From Hydractinia symbiolongicarpus (Eukaryota; Cnidaria; Hydrozoa; Anthoathecata; Hydractiniidae), in assembly GCF_029227915.1 (NCBI RefSeq), contig NC_079881.1:16965501-17029500 (forward strand): a DNA stretch of 64,000 bases, in the 5' to 3' direction. The position numbers and the translations under genes were made by a program. The notes under the pieces were generated by a model, which ran no database searches, had not been told where the DNA came from, and was given only the letters and a program-made list of their open reading frames with translations. Of this stretch, positions 48,878 to 62,322 are shown piece by piece; within the stretch, counting starts at the first letter, position 1; each line of letters opens with the position of its first letter.

Positions 48878-50391
48878 CATTCGCATTTGGAAAAAAGTAT
48901 TGAGGATCTAAGGAAACACCGTGTTACTCTTGGCGATTTAATTTTTAGAATTAGAACTTAGGTGTAAGTTCCTTCAGACTAAGTGTGAAGAGACCATGGG
49001 ACAGCGGGAGAAGCAAAAGAAGAAGGAGAACTACACTTTTCTAGTGCCAAGATGACATCAACGTTGCACGACAAGCATACCATGTTCATGTATTTATTTG
49101 TTGGCAATCATTGCAAATTTGTTCAGAAAAATCATGTTCGACTTTGTGTTTGCTGACAATGCAGATCTTCGCGAACAATTTCTTTGTGTGTTTGGTTTAT
49201 TTATTCAGATTCAACAAATTGTTTTTGTAAACGATTTTTAGCCGATTCCGAAATAGATGCCTTAGAGAGATTTCGCAATGGATTTGGTGAGGCTTTACTA
49301 AAGCACTTTCTTGAGGAGACAATTACACACAAACTACACGAGTTAGTTTTTTATGCGCCACGATTTGCAAAAATGCATCGCACTTTGGGACTTTGGAGTG
49401 AAGAGGGGCGTAAGAGCTTGCACAACTCAGTATATAAAGTAAGACAAGTTGTAGATTAGATAAATTAGAAAATATTTTATTTTTAGACAATTTCGAACAT
49501 GTTATATTTTTAACTTAAAAACGTAAAAACACCCTGAGGATTAAAAGAATTACTTCCGTTCTCCTGTTAAATGCAGCTCGTATATTAAATTTGTACGCAA
49601 AATAGCGGTTTTTCACGTATATGGTCCCAAAACGTGAATTCGGACAGTTTTCGACAGATAATAATTTCATTAAACACAATTTAGAACAGAAACAACGAGG
49701 TTTTCAAACTCATCAAACGAACTTATAACAGTAATCGTGGTCCTAAAGGGTCTTTTCTCCAAAGATTTTTTACATTTTGTCTAAAAACTGAATTTGGTCA
49801 GTTTCCGAACTTTTTTTGACGATTTGGGACAGTATGAAAAATTATTACAGTTATCTTGTCTCGGGAGATGTTTCTTGCTATTTTGGCCCAAATTAAGAAA
49901 TTTCGGAGAAGTGTCCGAAAAAAGCATTTTTTATTATATGGACACTTTATGGTGATAAATATCCATTTTACAAAATGTAAAAATCTTATTTAGTTCTCAG
50001 GAAATTCTGCTTTTGTTGCCAGGGTATATTGTTTTCTTTGCAGGTCATTTTTGTTTGCGCTAAAACAGCCATGTGTAAGATCCCATAATTACAAGTCCTG
50101 GAAGGCGTCGGGTGGATCGCACACATTCACCGAAGAACATAATATGCGGGAGCGGATGAGGCAGAAAAGTAGGAGCTCAGGAAAAAAATGGTTTCAGTAA
50201 ATAAAGATTTGGGATCGTGTGCGGCGGAGCTTTACTAAAGAACAAAGTTTTATACTGATGTTAATTGGGTATTATTTGACACATGCCAAGAATGGTCACA
50301 CGAAGTTTGTGAATTGTTTGGGGAATCTGAAGAGATTACTCTAGAGAGATTTACGTGCCTAAAATGTTCTGGATTAGGTCGATTAGATCTT
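48878..50391 (+). repeat. Array unit 27 (1514 bp)
   Basis: The 91-codon frame is at 49184-49459, K-Y-K type. TTTTCTAGTGCC near 49039 adds a private change upstream of the RQAYH segment. Confidence 0.95.
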
Positions 50392-51907
50392 CATTCGCAT
50401 TTGGAAAAAAGTATTGAGGATCTAAGGAAACACCGTGTTACTCTTAGCGATTTCATTTTTAGAATTAGAACTTAGGTGTAAGTTCCTTCAGACTAAGTGT
50501 AAAGAGACCATGGGACAGCGGGAGAAGCAAAAGAAGAAGGAGAACTACACTTTTCCAGTGCCATGATGACATCAACGTTGCACGACAAGCATACCATGGT
50601 CATGTATTTATTTGTTGGCAATCATTGCAAATTTGTTCAGAAAAATCATGTTCGACTTTGTGACTGCTGACAATGCAGATCTTCGCGAACAATTTCTTTG
50701 TGTGTTTGGTTTATTCATTCAGATTCAACAAATTGTTTTTGTAAACGATTTTTAGCCGATTCCGAAATAGATGCCTTAGAGAGATTTCGCAATGGATTTG
50801 GTGAGGCTTTACTAAAGCACTTTCTTGAGGAGACAATTACACACAAACTACACGAGTTAGTTTTTTATGCGCCACGATTTGCAAAAATGCATCGCACTTT
50901 GGGACTTTGGAGTGAAGAGGGGCGTGAGAGCTTGCACAACTCAGTAAATGAAGTAAGACAAGTTGTAGATTAGATAAATTAGAAAATATTTTATTTTTAG
51001 ACAATTTCGAACATGTTATATTTTTAACTTAAAAACGTACAAACACCCTGAGGATTAAAAGAATTACTTCCGTTCTCCTGTTAAATGCAGCTCGTATATT
51101 AAATTTGTACGCAAAATAGCGGTTTTTCACGTATATGGTCCCAAAACGTGAATTCGGACAGTTTTCGACAGATAATAATTTCATTAAAGACAATTTAGAA
51201 CAGAAACAACGAGGTTTTCAAACTCATCAAACGAACTTATAACAGTAATCGTGGTCCTAAAGGGTCTTTTCTCCAAAGATTTTTTACATTTTGTCTAAAA
51301 ACTGAATTTGGTCAGTTTCCGAACTTTTTTTGACGATTTGGGACAGTATGAAAAATTATTACAGTTATCTTGTCTCGGGAGATGTTTCTTGCTATTTTGG
51401 CCCAAATTAAGAAATTTCGGAGAAGTGTCCGAAAAAAGCATTTTTTATTATATGGACACTTTATGGTGATAAATATCCATTTTACAAAATGTAAAAATCT
51501 TATTTAGTTCTCAGGAAATTCTGCTTTTGTTGCCAGGGTATATTGTTTTCTTTGCAGGTCATTTTTGTTTGCGCTAAAACAGCCATGTGTGAGATCCCAT
51601 AATTACAAGTCCTGGAAGGCGTCGGGTGGATCGCACACAATCACCGAAGAACATAATATGCGGGAGCGGATGAGGCAGAAAAGTAGGAGCTCAGGAAAAA
51701 AATGGTTTCAGTAAATAAAGATTTGGGATCGTGTGCGGCGGAGCTTTACTAAAGAACAAAGTTTTATACTGATGTTAATTGGGTATTATTTGACACATGC
51801 CAAGAATGGTCACACGAAGTTTGTGAATTGTTTGGGGAATCTGAAGAAATTACTCTAGAGAGATTTACGTGCCTAAAATGTTCTGGATTAGGTCGATTAG
51901 ATCTTCA
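50392..51907 (+). repeat. Array unit 28 (1516 bp)
   Basis: The 91-codon frame is at 50698-50973, E-N-E type with Tyr7 to His. GTGTGAGATCCC near 51588 is shared with unit 29. The two extra bases lie in an A-run (TTTATAAAAAAAAG) at its right end, which puts a TAA into the PHD frame. Confidence 0.95.
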
Positions 51908-53348
51908 TTCGCATTTATAAAAAAAAGTATTGAGGATCTAAGGAAACACCGTGTTACTCTTAGCGATTTCATTTTTAGAATTAGAACTTAGGTGTAAGTT
52001 CCTTCAGACTAAGTGTAAAGAGACCATGGGACAGCGGGAGAAGCGAAAGAAGAAGGAGAACTACACTTTTCCAGTGCCATGATGACATCAACGTTGCACG
52101 ACAAGCATACCATGGTCATGTATTTATTTGTTGCCAATCATTGCAAATTTGTTCAGAAAAATTATGTTCGACTTTGTGATTGCTGACAATGCAGATCTTC
52201 GCGAACAATTTCTTTGTGTGTTTGTTTTATTTATTCAGATTCAAAAAATTGTTTTTGTAAACGATTTTTAGCCGATTCCGAAATAGATGCCTTAGAGAGA
52301 TTTCGCAATGGATTTGGTGAGGCTTTACTAAAGCACTTTCTTGAGGAGATAATTACACACAAACTACACGAGTTAGTTTTTTATGCGCCACGATTTGCAA
52401 AAATGCATCGCACTTTGGGACTTTGGAGTGAAGAGGGGCGTAAGAGCTTGCACAACTCAGTATATAAAGTAAGACAAGTTGTAGATTAGATAAATTAGAA
52501 AATATTTTATTTTTAGACAATTTCGAACATGTTATATTTTTAACTTAAAAACGTACAAAAACCCTGAGGATATACATGGTCCCAAAACGTGAATTCGGAC
52601 AGTTTTCGACAGATAATAATTTCATTAAAGACAATTTAGAACAGAAACAACGAGGTTTTCAAACTCATCAAACGAACTTATAACAGTAATCGTGGTCCTA
52701 AAGGGTCTTTTCTCCAAAGATTTTTTACATTTTGTCTAAAAAGTGAATTTGGTCAGTTTCCGAACTTTTTTTGACGATTTGGGACAGTATGAAAAATTAT
52801 TACACTTATCTTGTCTCGGGAGATGTTTCTTGCTATTTTGGCCCAAATTAAGAAATTTCGGAGAAGTGTCCGAAAAAAGCATTTTTTATTATATGGACAC
52901 TTTATGGTGATAAATATCCATTTTACAAAATGTAAAAATCTTATTTAGTTCTCAGGAAATTCTGCTTTTGTTGCCAGGGTATATTGTTTTCTTTGCAGGT
53001 CATTTTTGTTTGCGCTAAAACAGCCATGTGTGAGATCCCATAATTACAAGTCCTGGAAGGCGTCGGGTGGATCGCACACAATCAACGAAGAACATAATAT
53101 GCGGGAGCGGATGAGGCAGAAAAGTAGGAGCTCAGGAAAAAAATGGTTTCAGTAAATAAAGATTTGGGATCGTGTGCGGCGGAGCTTTACTAAAGAACAA
53201 AGTTTTATACTGATGTTAATTGGGTATTATTTGACACATGCCAAGAATGGTCACACGAAGTTTGTGAATTGTTTGGGGAATCTGAAGAAATTACTCTAGA
53301 GAGATTTACGTGCCTAAAATGTTCTGGATTAGGTCGATTAGATCTTCA
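51908..53348 (+). repeat. Array unit 29 (1441 bp, 76-bp deletion)
   Basis: The 91-codon frame is at 52214-52489, K-Y-K type with Cys4, Lys11 and Ile46. It has the same deletion junction (GAGGATATACATGG near 52566) as unit 14. Confidence 0.95.
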
Positions 53349-54787
53349 TTCGCATTTATAAAAAAAAGTATTGAGGATCTAAGGAAACACCGTGTTACTC
53401 TTAGCGATTTCATTTTTAGAATTAGAACTTAGGTGTAAGTTCCTTCAGACTAAGTGTAAAGAGACCATGGGACAGCGGGAGAAGCGAAAGAAGAAGGAGA
53501 ACTACACTTTTCCAGTGCCATGATGACATCAACGTTGCACGACAAGCATACCATGGTCATGTATTTATTTGTTGCCAATCATTGCAAATTTGTTCAGAAA
53601 AATTATGTTCGACTTTGTGATTGCTGACAATGCAGATCTTCGCGAACAATTTCTTTGTGTGTTTGTTTTATTTATTCAGATTCAAAAAATTGTTTTTGTA
53701 AACGATTTTTAGCCGATTCCGAAATAGATGCCTTAGAGAGATTTCGCAATGGATTTGGTGAGGCTTTACTAAAGCACTTTCTTGAGGAGATAATTACACA
53801 CAAACTACACGAGTTAGTTTTTTATGCGCCACGATTTGCAAAAATGCATCGCACTTTGGGACTTTGGAGTGAAGAGGGGCGTAAGAGCTTGCACAACTCA
53901 GTATATAAAGTAAGACAAGTTGTAGATTAGATAAATTAGAAAATATTTTATTTTTAGACAATTTCGAACATGTTATATTTTTAACTTAAAAACGTACAAA
54001 AACCCTGAGGATATACATGGTCCCAAAACGTGAATTCGGACAGTTTTCGACAGATAATAATTTCATTAAAGACAATTTAGAACAGAAACAACGAGGTTTT
54101 CAAACTCATCAAACGAACTTATAACAGTAATCGTGGTCCTAAAGGGTCTTTTCTCCAAAGATTTTTTACATTTTGTCTAAAAAGTGAATTTGGTCAGTTT
54201 CCGAACTTTTTTTGACGATTTGGGACAGTATGAAAAATTATTACACTTATCTTGTCTCGGGAGATGTTTCTTGCTATTTTGGCCCAAATTAAGAAATTTC
54301 GGAGAAGTGTCCGAAAAAAGCATTTTTTATTATATGGACACTTTATGGTGATAAATATCCATTTTACAAAATGTAAAAATCTTATTTAGTTCTCAGGAAA
54401 TTCTGCTTTTGTTGCCAGGGTATATTGTTTTCTTTGCAGGTCATTTTTGTTTGCGCTAAAACAGCCATGTGTAAGATCCCATAATTACAAGCCCTGGAAG
54501 GCGTCGGGTGGATCGCACACATTCACCGAAGAACATAATATGCGGGAGCAGATGAGGCAGAAAAGTAGGAGCTCAGGAAAAAAATGGTTTGAGTAAATAA
54601 AGATTTGGGATCGTGTGCGGCGGAGCTTTACTAAAGAACAAAGTTTTATACTGATGTTAATTGGGTATTATTTGACACATGCCAAAAATGGTCACATGAA
54701 GTTTGTGAATTGTTTGGGGAATCTGAAGAGATTACTCTAGAGAGATTTACGTGCCTAAAATGCTCTGGATTAGGTCGATTAGATCTT
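53349..54787 (+). repeat. Array unit 30 (1439 bp, 76-bp deletion)
   Basis: The 91-codon frame is at 53655-53930, identical in protein sequence to unit 29, including Cys4. It is a direct recent duplicate of unit 29 over most of its length. Confidence 0.95.
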
Positions 54788-56285
54788 TATTCGCATTTGG
54801 AAAAAAGTATTGAGGATCTAAGGAAACACCGTGTTACTCTTGGCAATTTCATTTTTAGAATTAGAACTTAGGTGTAAGTTCCTTCAGACTAAGTGTAAAG
54901 AGACCATGGGACAGCGGGAGAAGCAAAAGAAGAAGGAGAACTACACTTTTCCAGTGCCATGATGACATCAACGTTGCACGACAAGCATACCATGGTCATG
55001 TATTTATTTGTTGGCAATCATTGCAAATTTGTTCAGAAAAATCATGTTCGACTTTGTGATTACTGACAATGCAGATCTTCGCGAACAATTTCTTTGTGTG
55101 TTTGGTTTATTTATTCAGATTCAACAAATTGTTTTTGTAAACGATTTTTAGCCGATTCCGAAATAGATGCCTTAGAGAGATTTCGCAATGGATTTGGTGA
55201 GGCTTTACTAAAGCACTTTCTTGAGGAGACAATTACACACAAACTAGACGAGTTAGTTTTTTATGCGCCACGATTTGCAAAAATGCATCGCACTTTGGGA
55301 CTTTGGAGTGTAGAGGGGCGTGAGAGCTTGCACAACTCAGTAAATGAAGTAAGACAAGTTGTAGATTAGATAAATTAGAAAATATTTTATTTTTAGACAA
55401 TTTCGAACATGTTATATTTTTAACTTAAAAACGTACAAACACCCTGAGGATTAAAAGAATTACTTCCGTTCTCCTGTTAAATGCAGCTCGTATATTAAAT
55501 TTTTACGCAAAAATAGCTGTTTTTCACGTATATGGTCCCAAAACGTGAATTCGGACAGTTTTGGACAGATCATAATTTCATTAAAGACAAATTAGAACAG
55601 AAACAACGAGGTTTTCAAACTCATCAAATCGTGGTCCTAAAGGGTCTTTTCTCCAAAGATTTTTTACATTTTGTCTAAAAAGTGAATTTGGTCAGTTTCC
55701 GAACTTTTTTTGACGATTTGGGACAGTATGAAGAATTATTACACTTATCTTGTCTCGGGAGATGTTTCTTGCTATTTTGGCCCAAATTAAGAAATTTCGG
55801 AGAAGTGTCCGAAAAAAGCATTTTTTATTATATGGACACTTTATGGTGATAAATATCCATTTTACAAAATGTAAAAATCTTATTTAGTTCTCAGGAAATT
55901 CTGCTTTTGTTGCCAGGGTATATTGTTTTCTTTGCAGGTCATTTTTGTTTGCGCTAAAACAGCCATGTGTAAGATCCCATAATTACAAGTCCTGGAAGGC
56001 GTCGGGTGGATCGCACACATTCACCGAAGAACATAATATGCGGGAGCAGATGAGGCAGAAAAGTAGGAGCTCAGGAAAAAAATGGTTTTAGTAAATAAAG
56101 ATTTGGGATCGTGTGCGGCGGAGCTTTACTAAAGAACAAAGTTTTATACTGATGTTAATTGGGTATTATTTGACACATGCCAAAAATGGTCACATGAAGT
56201 TTGTGAATTGTTTGGGGAATCTGAAGAGATTACTCTAGAGAGATTTACGTGCCTAAAATGCTCTGGATTAGGTCGATTAGATCTT
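54788..56285 (+). repeat. Array unit 31 (1498 bp)
   Basis: The 91-codon frame is at 55094-55369, E-N-E type with His52 to Asp and Glu74-region change SVEG. About 17 bp are missing at CATCAAATCGTGG near 55623, and there is one extra A near 55510. Confidence 0.95.
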
Positions 56286-57783
56286 TATTCGCATTTGGAA
56301 AAAAGTATTGAGGATCTAAGGAAACACCGTGTTACTCTTGGCAATTTCATTTTTAGAATTAGAACTTAGGTGTAAGTTCCTTCAGACTAAGTGTAAAGAG
56401 ACCATGGGACAGCGGGAGAAGCAAAAGAAGAAGGAGAACTACACTTTTCCAGTGCCATGATGACATCAACGTTGCACGACAAGCATACCATGGTCATGTA
56501 TTTATTTGTTGGCAATCATTGCAAATTTGTTCAGAAAAATCATGTTCGACTTTGTGATTACTGACAATGCAGATCTTCGCGAACAATTTCTTTGTGTGTT
56601 TGGTTTATTTATTCAGATTCAACAAATTGTTTTTGTAAACGATTTTTAGCCGATTCCGAAATAGATGCCTTAGAGAGATTTCGCAATGGATTTGGTGAGG
56701 CTTTACTAAAGCACTTTCTTGAGGAGACAATTACACACAAACTAGACGAGTTAGTTTTTTATGCGCCACGATTTGCAAAAATGCATCGCACTTTGGGACT
56801 TTGGAGTGAAGAGGGGCGTGAGAGCTTGCACAACTCAGTAAATGAAGTAAGACAAGTTGTAGATTAGATAAATTAGAAAATATTTTATTTTTAGACAATT
56901 TCGAACATGTTATATTTTTAACTTAAAAACGTACAAACACCCTGAGGATTAAAAGAATTACTTCCGTTCTCCTGTTAAATGCAGCTCGTATATTAAATTT
57001 TTACGCAAAAATAGCTGTTTTTCACGTATATGGTCCCAAAACGTGAATTCGGACAGTTTTGGACAGATCATAATTTCATTAAAGACAAATTAGAGCAGAA
57101 ACAACGAGGTTTTCAAACTCATCAAATCGTGGTCCTAAAGGGTCTTTTCTCCAAAGATTTTTTACATTTTGTCTAAAAAGTGAATTTGGTCAGTTTCCGA
57201 ACTTTTTTTGACGATTTGGGACAGTATGAAGAATTATTACACTTATCTTGTCTCGGGAGATGTTTCTTGCTATTTTGGCCCAAATTAAGAAATTTCGGAG
57301 AAGTGTCCGAAAAAAGCATTTTTTATTATATGGACACTTTATGGTGATAAATATCCATTTTACAAAATGTAAAAATCTTATTTAGTTCTCAGGAAATTCT
57401 GCTTTTGTTGCCAGGGTATATTGTTTTCTTTGCAGGTCATTTTTGTTTGCGCTAAAACAGCCATGTGTAAGATCCCATAATTACAAGTCCTGGAAGGCGT
57501 CGGGTAGATCGCACACATTCACCGAAGAACATAATATGCGGGAGCGGATGAGGCAGAAAAGTAGGAGCTCAGGAAAAAAATGGTTTCAGTAAATAAAGAT
57601 TTGGGATCGTGTGCGGCGGAGCTTTACTAAAGAACAAAGTTTTATACTGATGTTATTTGGGTATTATTTGACACATGCCAAGAATGGTCACATGAAGTTT
57701 GTGAATTGTTTGGGGAATCTGAAGAGATTACTCTAGGGAGATTTACGTGCCTAAAATGTTCTGGATTAGGTCGATTAGATCTT
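56286..57783 (+). repeat. Array unit 32 (1498 bp)
   Basis: The 91-codon frame is at 56592-56867, E-N-E type with the His52 to Asp change and the same 17-bp deletion as unit 31. Private to this pair. Confidence 0.95.
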
Positions 57784-59293
57784 CATTCGCATTTGGAAAA
57801 AAGTATTGAGGATCTAAGGAAACACCGTGTTACTCTTAGCGATTTCATTTTTAGAATTAGAACTTAGGTGTAAGTTCCTTCAGACTAAGTGTAAAGAGAC
57901 CATGGGACAGCGGGAGAAGCAAAAGAAGAAGGAGAACTACACTTTTCCAGTGCCATGATGACATCAACGTTGCACGACAAGCATACCATGGTCATGTATT
58001 TATTTGTTGGCAATCATTGCAAATTTGTTCAGAAAAATTATGTTCGACTTTGTGATTGCTGACAATGCAGATCTTCGCGAACAATTTCTGTGTGTTTGGT
58101 TTATTTATTTAGATTCAACAAATTGTTTTTGTAAACGATTTTTAGCCAATTCCGAAATAGATGCCTTAGAGAGATTTCGCAATGGATTTGGTGAGGCTTA
58201 ACTAAAGCACTTTCTTGAGGAGACAATTACACACAAACTACACGAGTTAGTTTTTTATGCGCCACGATTTGCAAAAATGCATCGCACTTTGGGACTTTGG
58301 AGTGAAGTGGGGCGTGAGAGCTTCCACAACTCAGTAAATGAAGTAAGACAAGTTGTAGATTAGATAAATTAGAAAATATTTTATTTTTAGACAATTTCGA
58401 ACATGTTATATTTTTAACTTAAAAACGTACAAACACCCTGAGGATTAAAAGAATTACTTCCGTTCTCCTGTTAAATGCAGCTCGTATATTAAATTTGTAC
58501 GCAAAATAGCGGTTTTTCACGTATATGGTCCCAAAACGTGAATTCGGACAGTTTTCGACAGATAATAATTTCATTAAAGACAATTTAGAACAGAAACAAC
58601 GAGGTTTTCAAACTCATCAAACGAACTTATAACAGTAATCGTGGTCCTAAAAGGGTCTTTTCTCCAAAGATTTTTTACATTTTGTCTAAAAAGTGAATTT
58701 GGTCAGTTTCCGAACTTTTTTGGACGATTTGGGACAGTATGAAGAATTATTACACTTATCTTGTCTCGGGAGATGTTTCTTGCTATTTTGGCGCAAATTA
58801 AGAAATTTCGGAGAAGTGTCCGAAAAAAGCATTTTTTATTATATGGACAATTTATGGTGATAAATATCCATTTTACAAAATGTAAAAATTTTATTAAAAT
58901 CTCAGGAAATTCTGCTGTTGTTGCCAGGGTATATTGTTTTCTTTGCAGGTCATTTTTGTTTGCGCTAAAACAGCCATGTGTAAGATCCCATAATTACAAG
59001 TCCTGGAAGGCGTCGGGTGGATCGCACACATTCACCGAAGAACATAATATGCGGGAGCGGATGAGGCAGAAAAGTAGGAGCTCAGGAAAAAAATGGTTTC
59101 AGTAAATAAAGATTTGGGATTGTGTGCGGCGGAGCTTTACTAAAGAACAGTTTATACTGATGTTAATTGGGTATTATTTGACACATGCCAAAAATGGTCA
59201 CATGAAGTTTGTGAATTGTTTGGGGAATCTGAAGAGATTACTCTAGAGAGATTTACGTGCCTAAAATGCTCTGGATTAGGTCGATTAGATCTT
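57784..59293 (+). repeat. Array unit 33 (1510 bp, nonsense)
   Basis: A TT deletion at 58090 fuses the ADNADLREQ frame to the 91-codon frame (open from about 58004). TTA to TAA at 58199-58201 then truncates it after GEA. Near 59140, three bases are lost (AGAACAGTTTATAC). A TTATTAAAATCTC variant lets a 114-codon frame (58761-59105) run into the basic exon-like segment. Confidence 0.9.
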
Positions 59294-60807
59294 TATTCGC
59301 ATTTGGAAAAAAGTATTGAGGATCTAAGGAAACACCGTGTTACTCTTGGCAATGTCATTTTTAGAATTAGAACTTAGGTGTAAGTTCCTTCAGACTAAGT
59401 GTAAAGAGACCATGGGACAGCGGGAGAAGCAAAAGAAGAAGGAGAACTACACTTTTCCAGTGCCATGATGACATCAACGTTGCACGACAAGCATACCATG
59501 GTCATGTATTTATTTGTTGGCAATCATTGCAAATTTGTTCAGAAAAATCATGTTCGACTTTGTGATTACTGACAATGCAGATCTTCGCGAACAATTTCTT
59601 TGTGTGTTTGGTTTATTTATTCAGATTCAACAAATTGTTTTTGTAAACGATTTTTAGCCAATTCCGAAATAGATGCCTTAGAGAGATTTCGCAATGGATT
59701 TGGTGAGGCTTAACTAAAGCACTTTCTTGAGGAGACAATTACACACAAACTACACGAGTTAGTTTTTTATGCGCCACGATTTGCAAAAATGCATCGCACT
59801 TTGGGAATTTGGAGTGAAGTGGGGCGTGAGAGCTTCCACAACTCAGTAAATGAAGTAAGACAAGTTGTAGATTAGATAAATTAGAAAATATTTTATTTTT
59901 AGACAATTTCGAACATGTTATATTTTTAACTTAAAAACGTACAAACACCCTGAGGATTAAAAGAATTACTTCCGTTCTCCTGTTAAATGCAGCTCGTATA
60001 TTAAATTTGTACGCAAAATAGCGGTTTTTCACGTATATGGTCCCAAAACGTGAATTCGGACAGTTTTCGACAGATCATAATTTCATTAAAGACAATTTAG
60101 AACAGAAACAACGAGGTTTTCAAACTCATCAAACGAACTTATAACAGTAATCGTGGTCCTAAAGGGTCTTTTCTCCAAAGATTTTTTACATTTTGTCTAA
60201 AAAGTGAATTTGGTCAGTTTCCGAACTTTTTTTGACGATTTGGGACAGTATGAAGAATTATTACACTTATCTTGTCTCGGGAGATGTTTCTTGCTATTTT
60301 GGCCCAAATTAAGAAATTTCGGAGAAGTGTCCGAAAAAAGCATTTTTTATTATATGGACAATTTATGGTGATAAATATCCATTTTACAAAATGTAAAAAT
60401 CTTATTTAAATCTCAGGAAATTCTGCTGTTGTTGCCAGGGTATATTGTTTTCTTTGCAGGTCATTTTTGTTTGCGCTAAAACAGCCATGTGTAAGATCCC
60501 ATAATTACAAGTCCTGGAAGGCGTCGGGTGGATCGCACACATTCACCGAAGAACATAATATGCGGGAGCGGATGAGGCAGAAAAGTAGGAGCTCAGGAAA
60601 AAAATGGTTTCAGTAAATAAAGATTTGGGATCGTGTGCGGCGGAGCTTTACTAAAGAACAAAGTTTTATACTGATGTTAATTGGGTATTATTTGACACAT
60701 GCCAAGAATGGTCACATGAAGTTTGTGAATTGTTTGGGGAATCTGAAGAGATTACTCTAGAGAGATTTACGTGCCTAAAATGTTCTGGATTACGTCGATT
60801 AGATCTT
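59294..60807 (+). repeat. Array unit 34 (1514 bp, nonsense)
   Basis: The frame opens at 59600 and carries the same TAA (59711-59713 region, GAGGCTTAAC) as unit 33, plus GGGAATTTGG for GGGACTTTGG. E-N-E type with Val74 and Phe79. Confidence 0.9.
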
Positions 60808-62322
60808 CATTCGCATTTGGAAAAAAGTATTGAGGATCTAAGGAAACACCGTGTTACTCTTAGCGATTTCATTTTTAGAATTAGAACTTAGGTGTAAGTT
60901 CCTTCAGACTAAGTGTAAAGAGACCATGGGACAGCGGGAGAAGCAAAAGAAGAAGGAGAACTACACTTTTCCAGTGCCATGATGACATCAACGTTGCACG
61001 ACAAGCGTACCATGGTCATGTATTTATTTGTTGGCAATCATTGCAAATTTGTTCAGAAAAATTATGTTCGACTTTGTGATTGCTGACAATGCAGATCTTC
61101 GCGAACAATTTCTTTGTGTGTTTGGTTTATTTATTCAGATTCAACAAATTGTTTTTGTAAACGATTTTTAGCCGATTCCGAAATAGATGCCTTAGAGAGA
61201 TTTCGCAATGGATTTGGTGAGGCTTTACTAAAGCACTTTCTTGAGGAGACAATTACACACAAACTACACGAGTTAGTTTTTTATGCGCCACGATTTGCAA
61301 AAATGCATCGCACTTTGGGACTTTGGAGTGAAGTGGGGCGTGAGAGCTTCCACAACTCAGTAAATGAAGTAAGACAAGTTGTAGATTAGATAAATTAGAA
61401 AATATTTTATTTTTAGACAATTTCGAACATGTTATATTTTTAACTTAAAAACGTACAAACACCCTGAGGATTAAAAGAATTACTTCCGTTCTCCTGTTAA
61501 ATGCAGCTCGTATATTAAATTTGTACGCAAAATAGCGGTTTTTCACGTATATGGTCCCAAAACGTGAATTCGGACAGTTTTCGACAGATAATAATTTCAT
61601 TAAAGACAATTTAGAACAGAAACAACGAGGTTTTCAAACTCATCAAACGAACTTATAACAGTAATCGTGGTCCTAAAAGGGTCTTTTCTCCAAAGATTTT
61701 TTACATATTGTCTAAAAAGTGAATTTGGTCAGTTTCCGAACTTTTTTTGACGATTTGGGACAGTATGAAGAATTATTACACTTATCTTGTCTCGGGAGAT
61801 GTTTCTTGCTATTTTGGCCCAAATTAAGAAATTTCGGAGAAGTGTCCGAAAAAAGCATTTTTTATTATATGGACAATTTATGGTGATAAATATCCATTTT
61901 ACAAAATGTAAAAATCTTATTTAAATCTCAGGAAATTCTGCTGTTGTTGCCAGGGTATATTGTTTTCTTTGCAGGTCATTTTTGTTTGCGCTAAAACAGC
62001 CATGTGTAAGATCCCATAATTACAAGTCCTGGAAGGCGTCGGGTGGATCGCACACATTCACCGAAGAACATAATATGCGGGAGCGGATGAGGCAGAAAAG
62101 TAGGAGCTCAGGAAAAAAATGGTTTCAGTAAATAAAGATTTGGGATCGTGTGCGGCGGAGCTTTACTAAAGAACAAAGTTTTATACTGATGTTAATTGGG
62201 TATTATTTGACACATGCCAAGAATGGTCACATGAAGTTTGTGAATTGTTTGGGGAATCTGAAGAGATTACTCTAGAGAGATTTACGTGCCTAAAATGTTC
62301 TGGATTAGGTCGATTAGATCTT
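60808..62322 (+). repeat. Array unit 35 (1515 bp)
   Basis: The 91-codon frame is intact at 61114-61389, with Val74 and Phe79 (SEVGRESFH). GATTACGTCG near 60788 is private. One extra A in CCTAAAAGGG near 61673 is shared with unit 33. Confidence 0.95.

Noticed and set aside
58761-59105. 114-codon plus-strand frame in unit 33
   Set aside because: It starts with TTG and exists only because of a local variant (TTATTAAAATCTC) in front of the basic exon-like segment. Other units have stops here. It is not a gene of its own.
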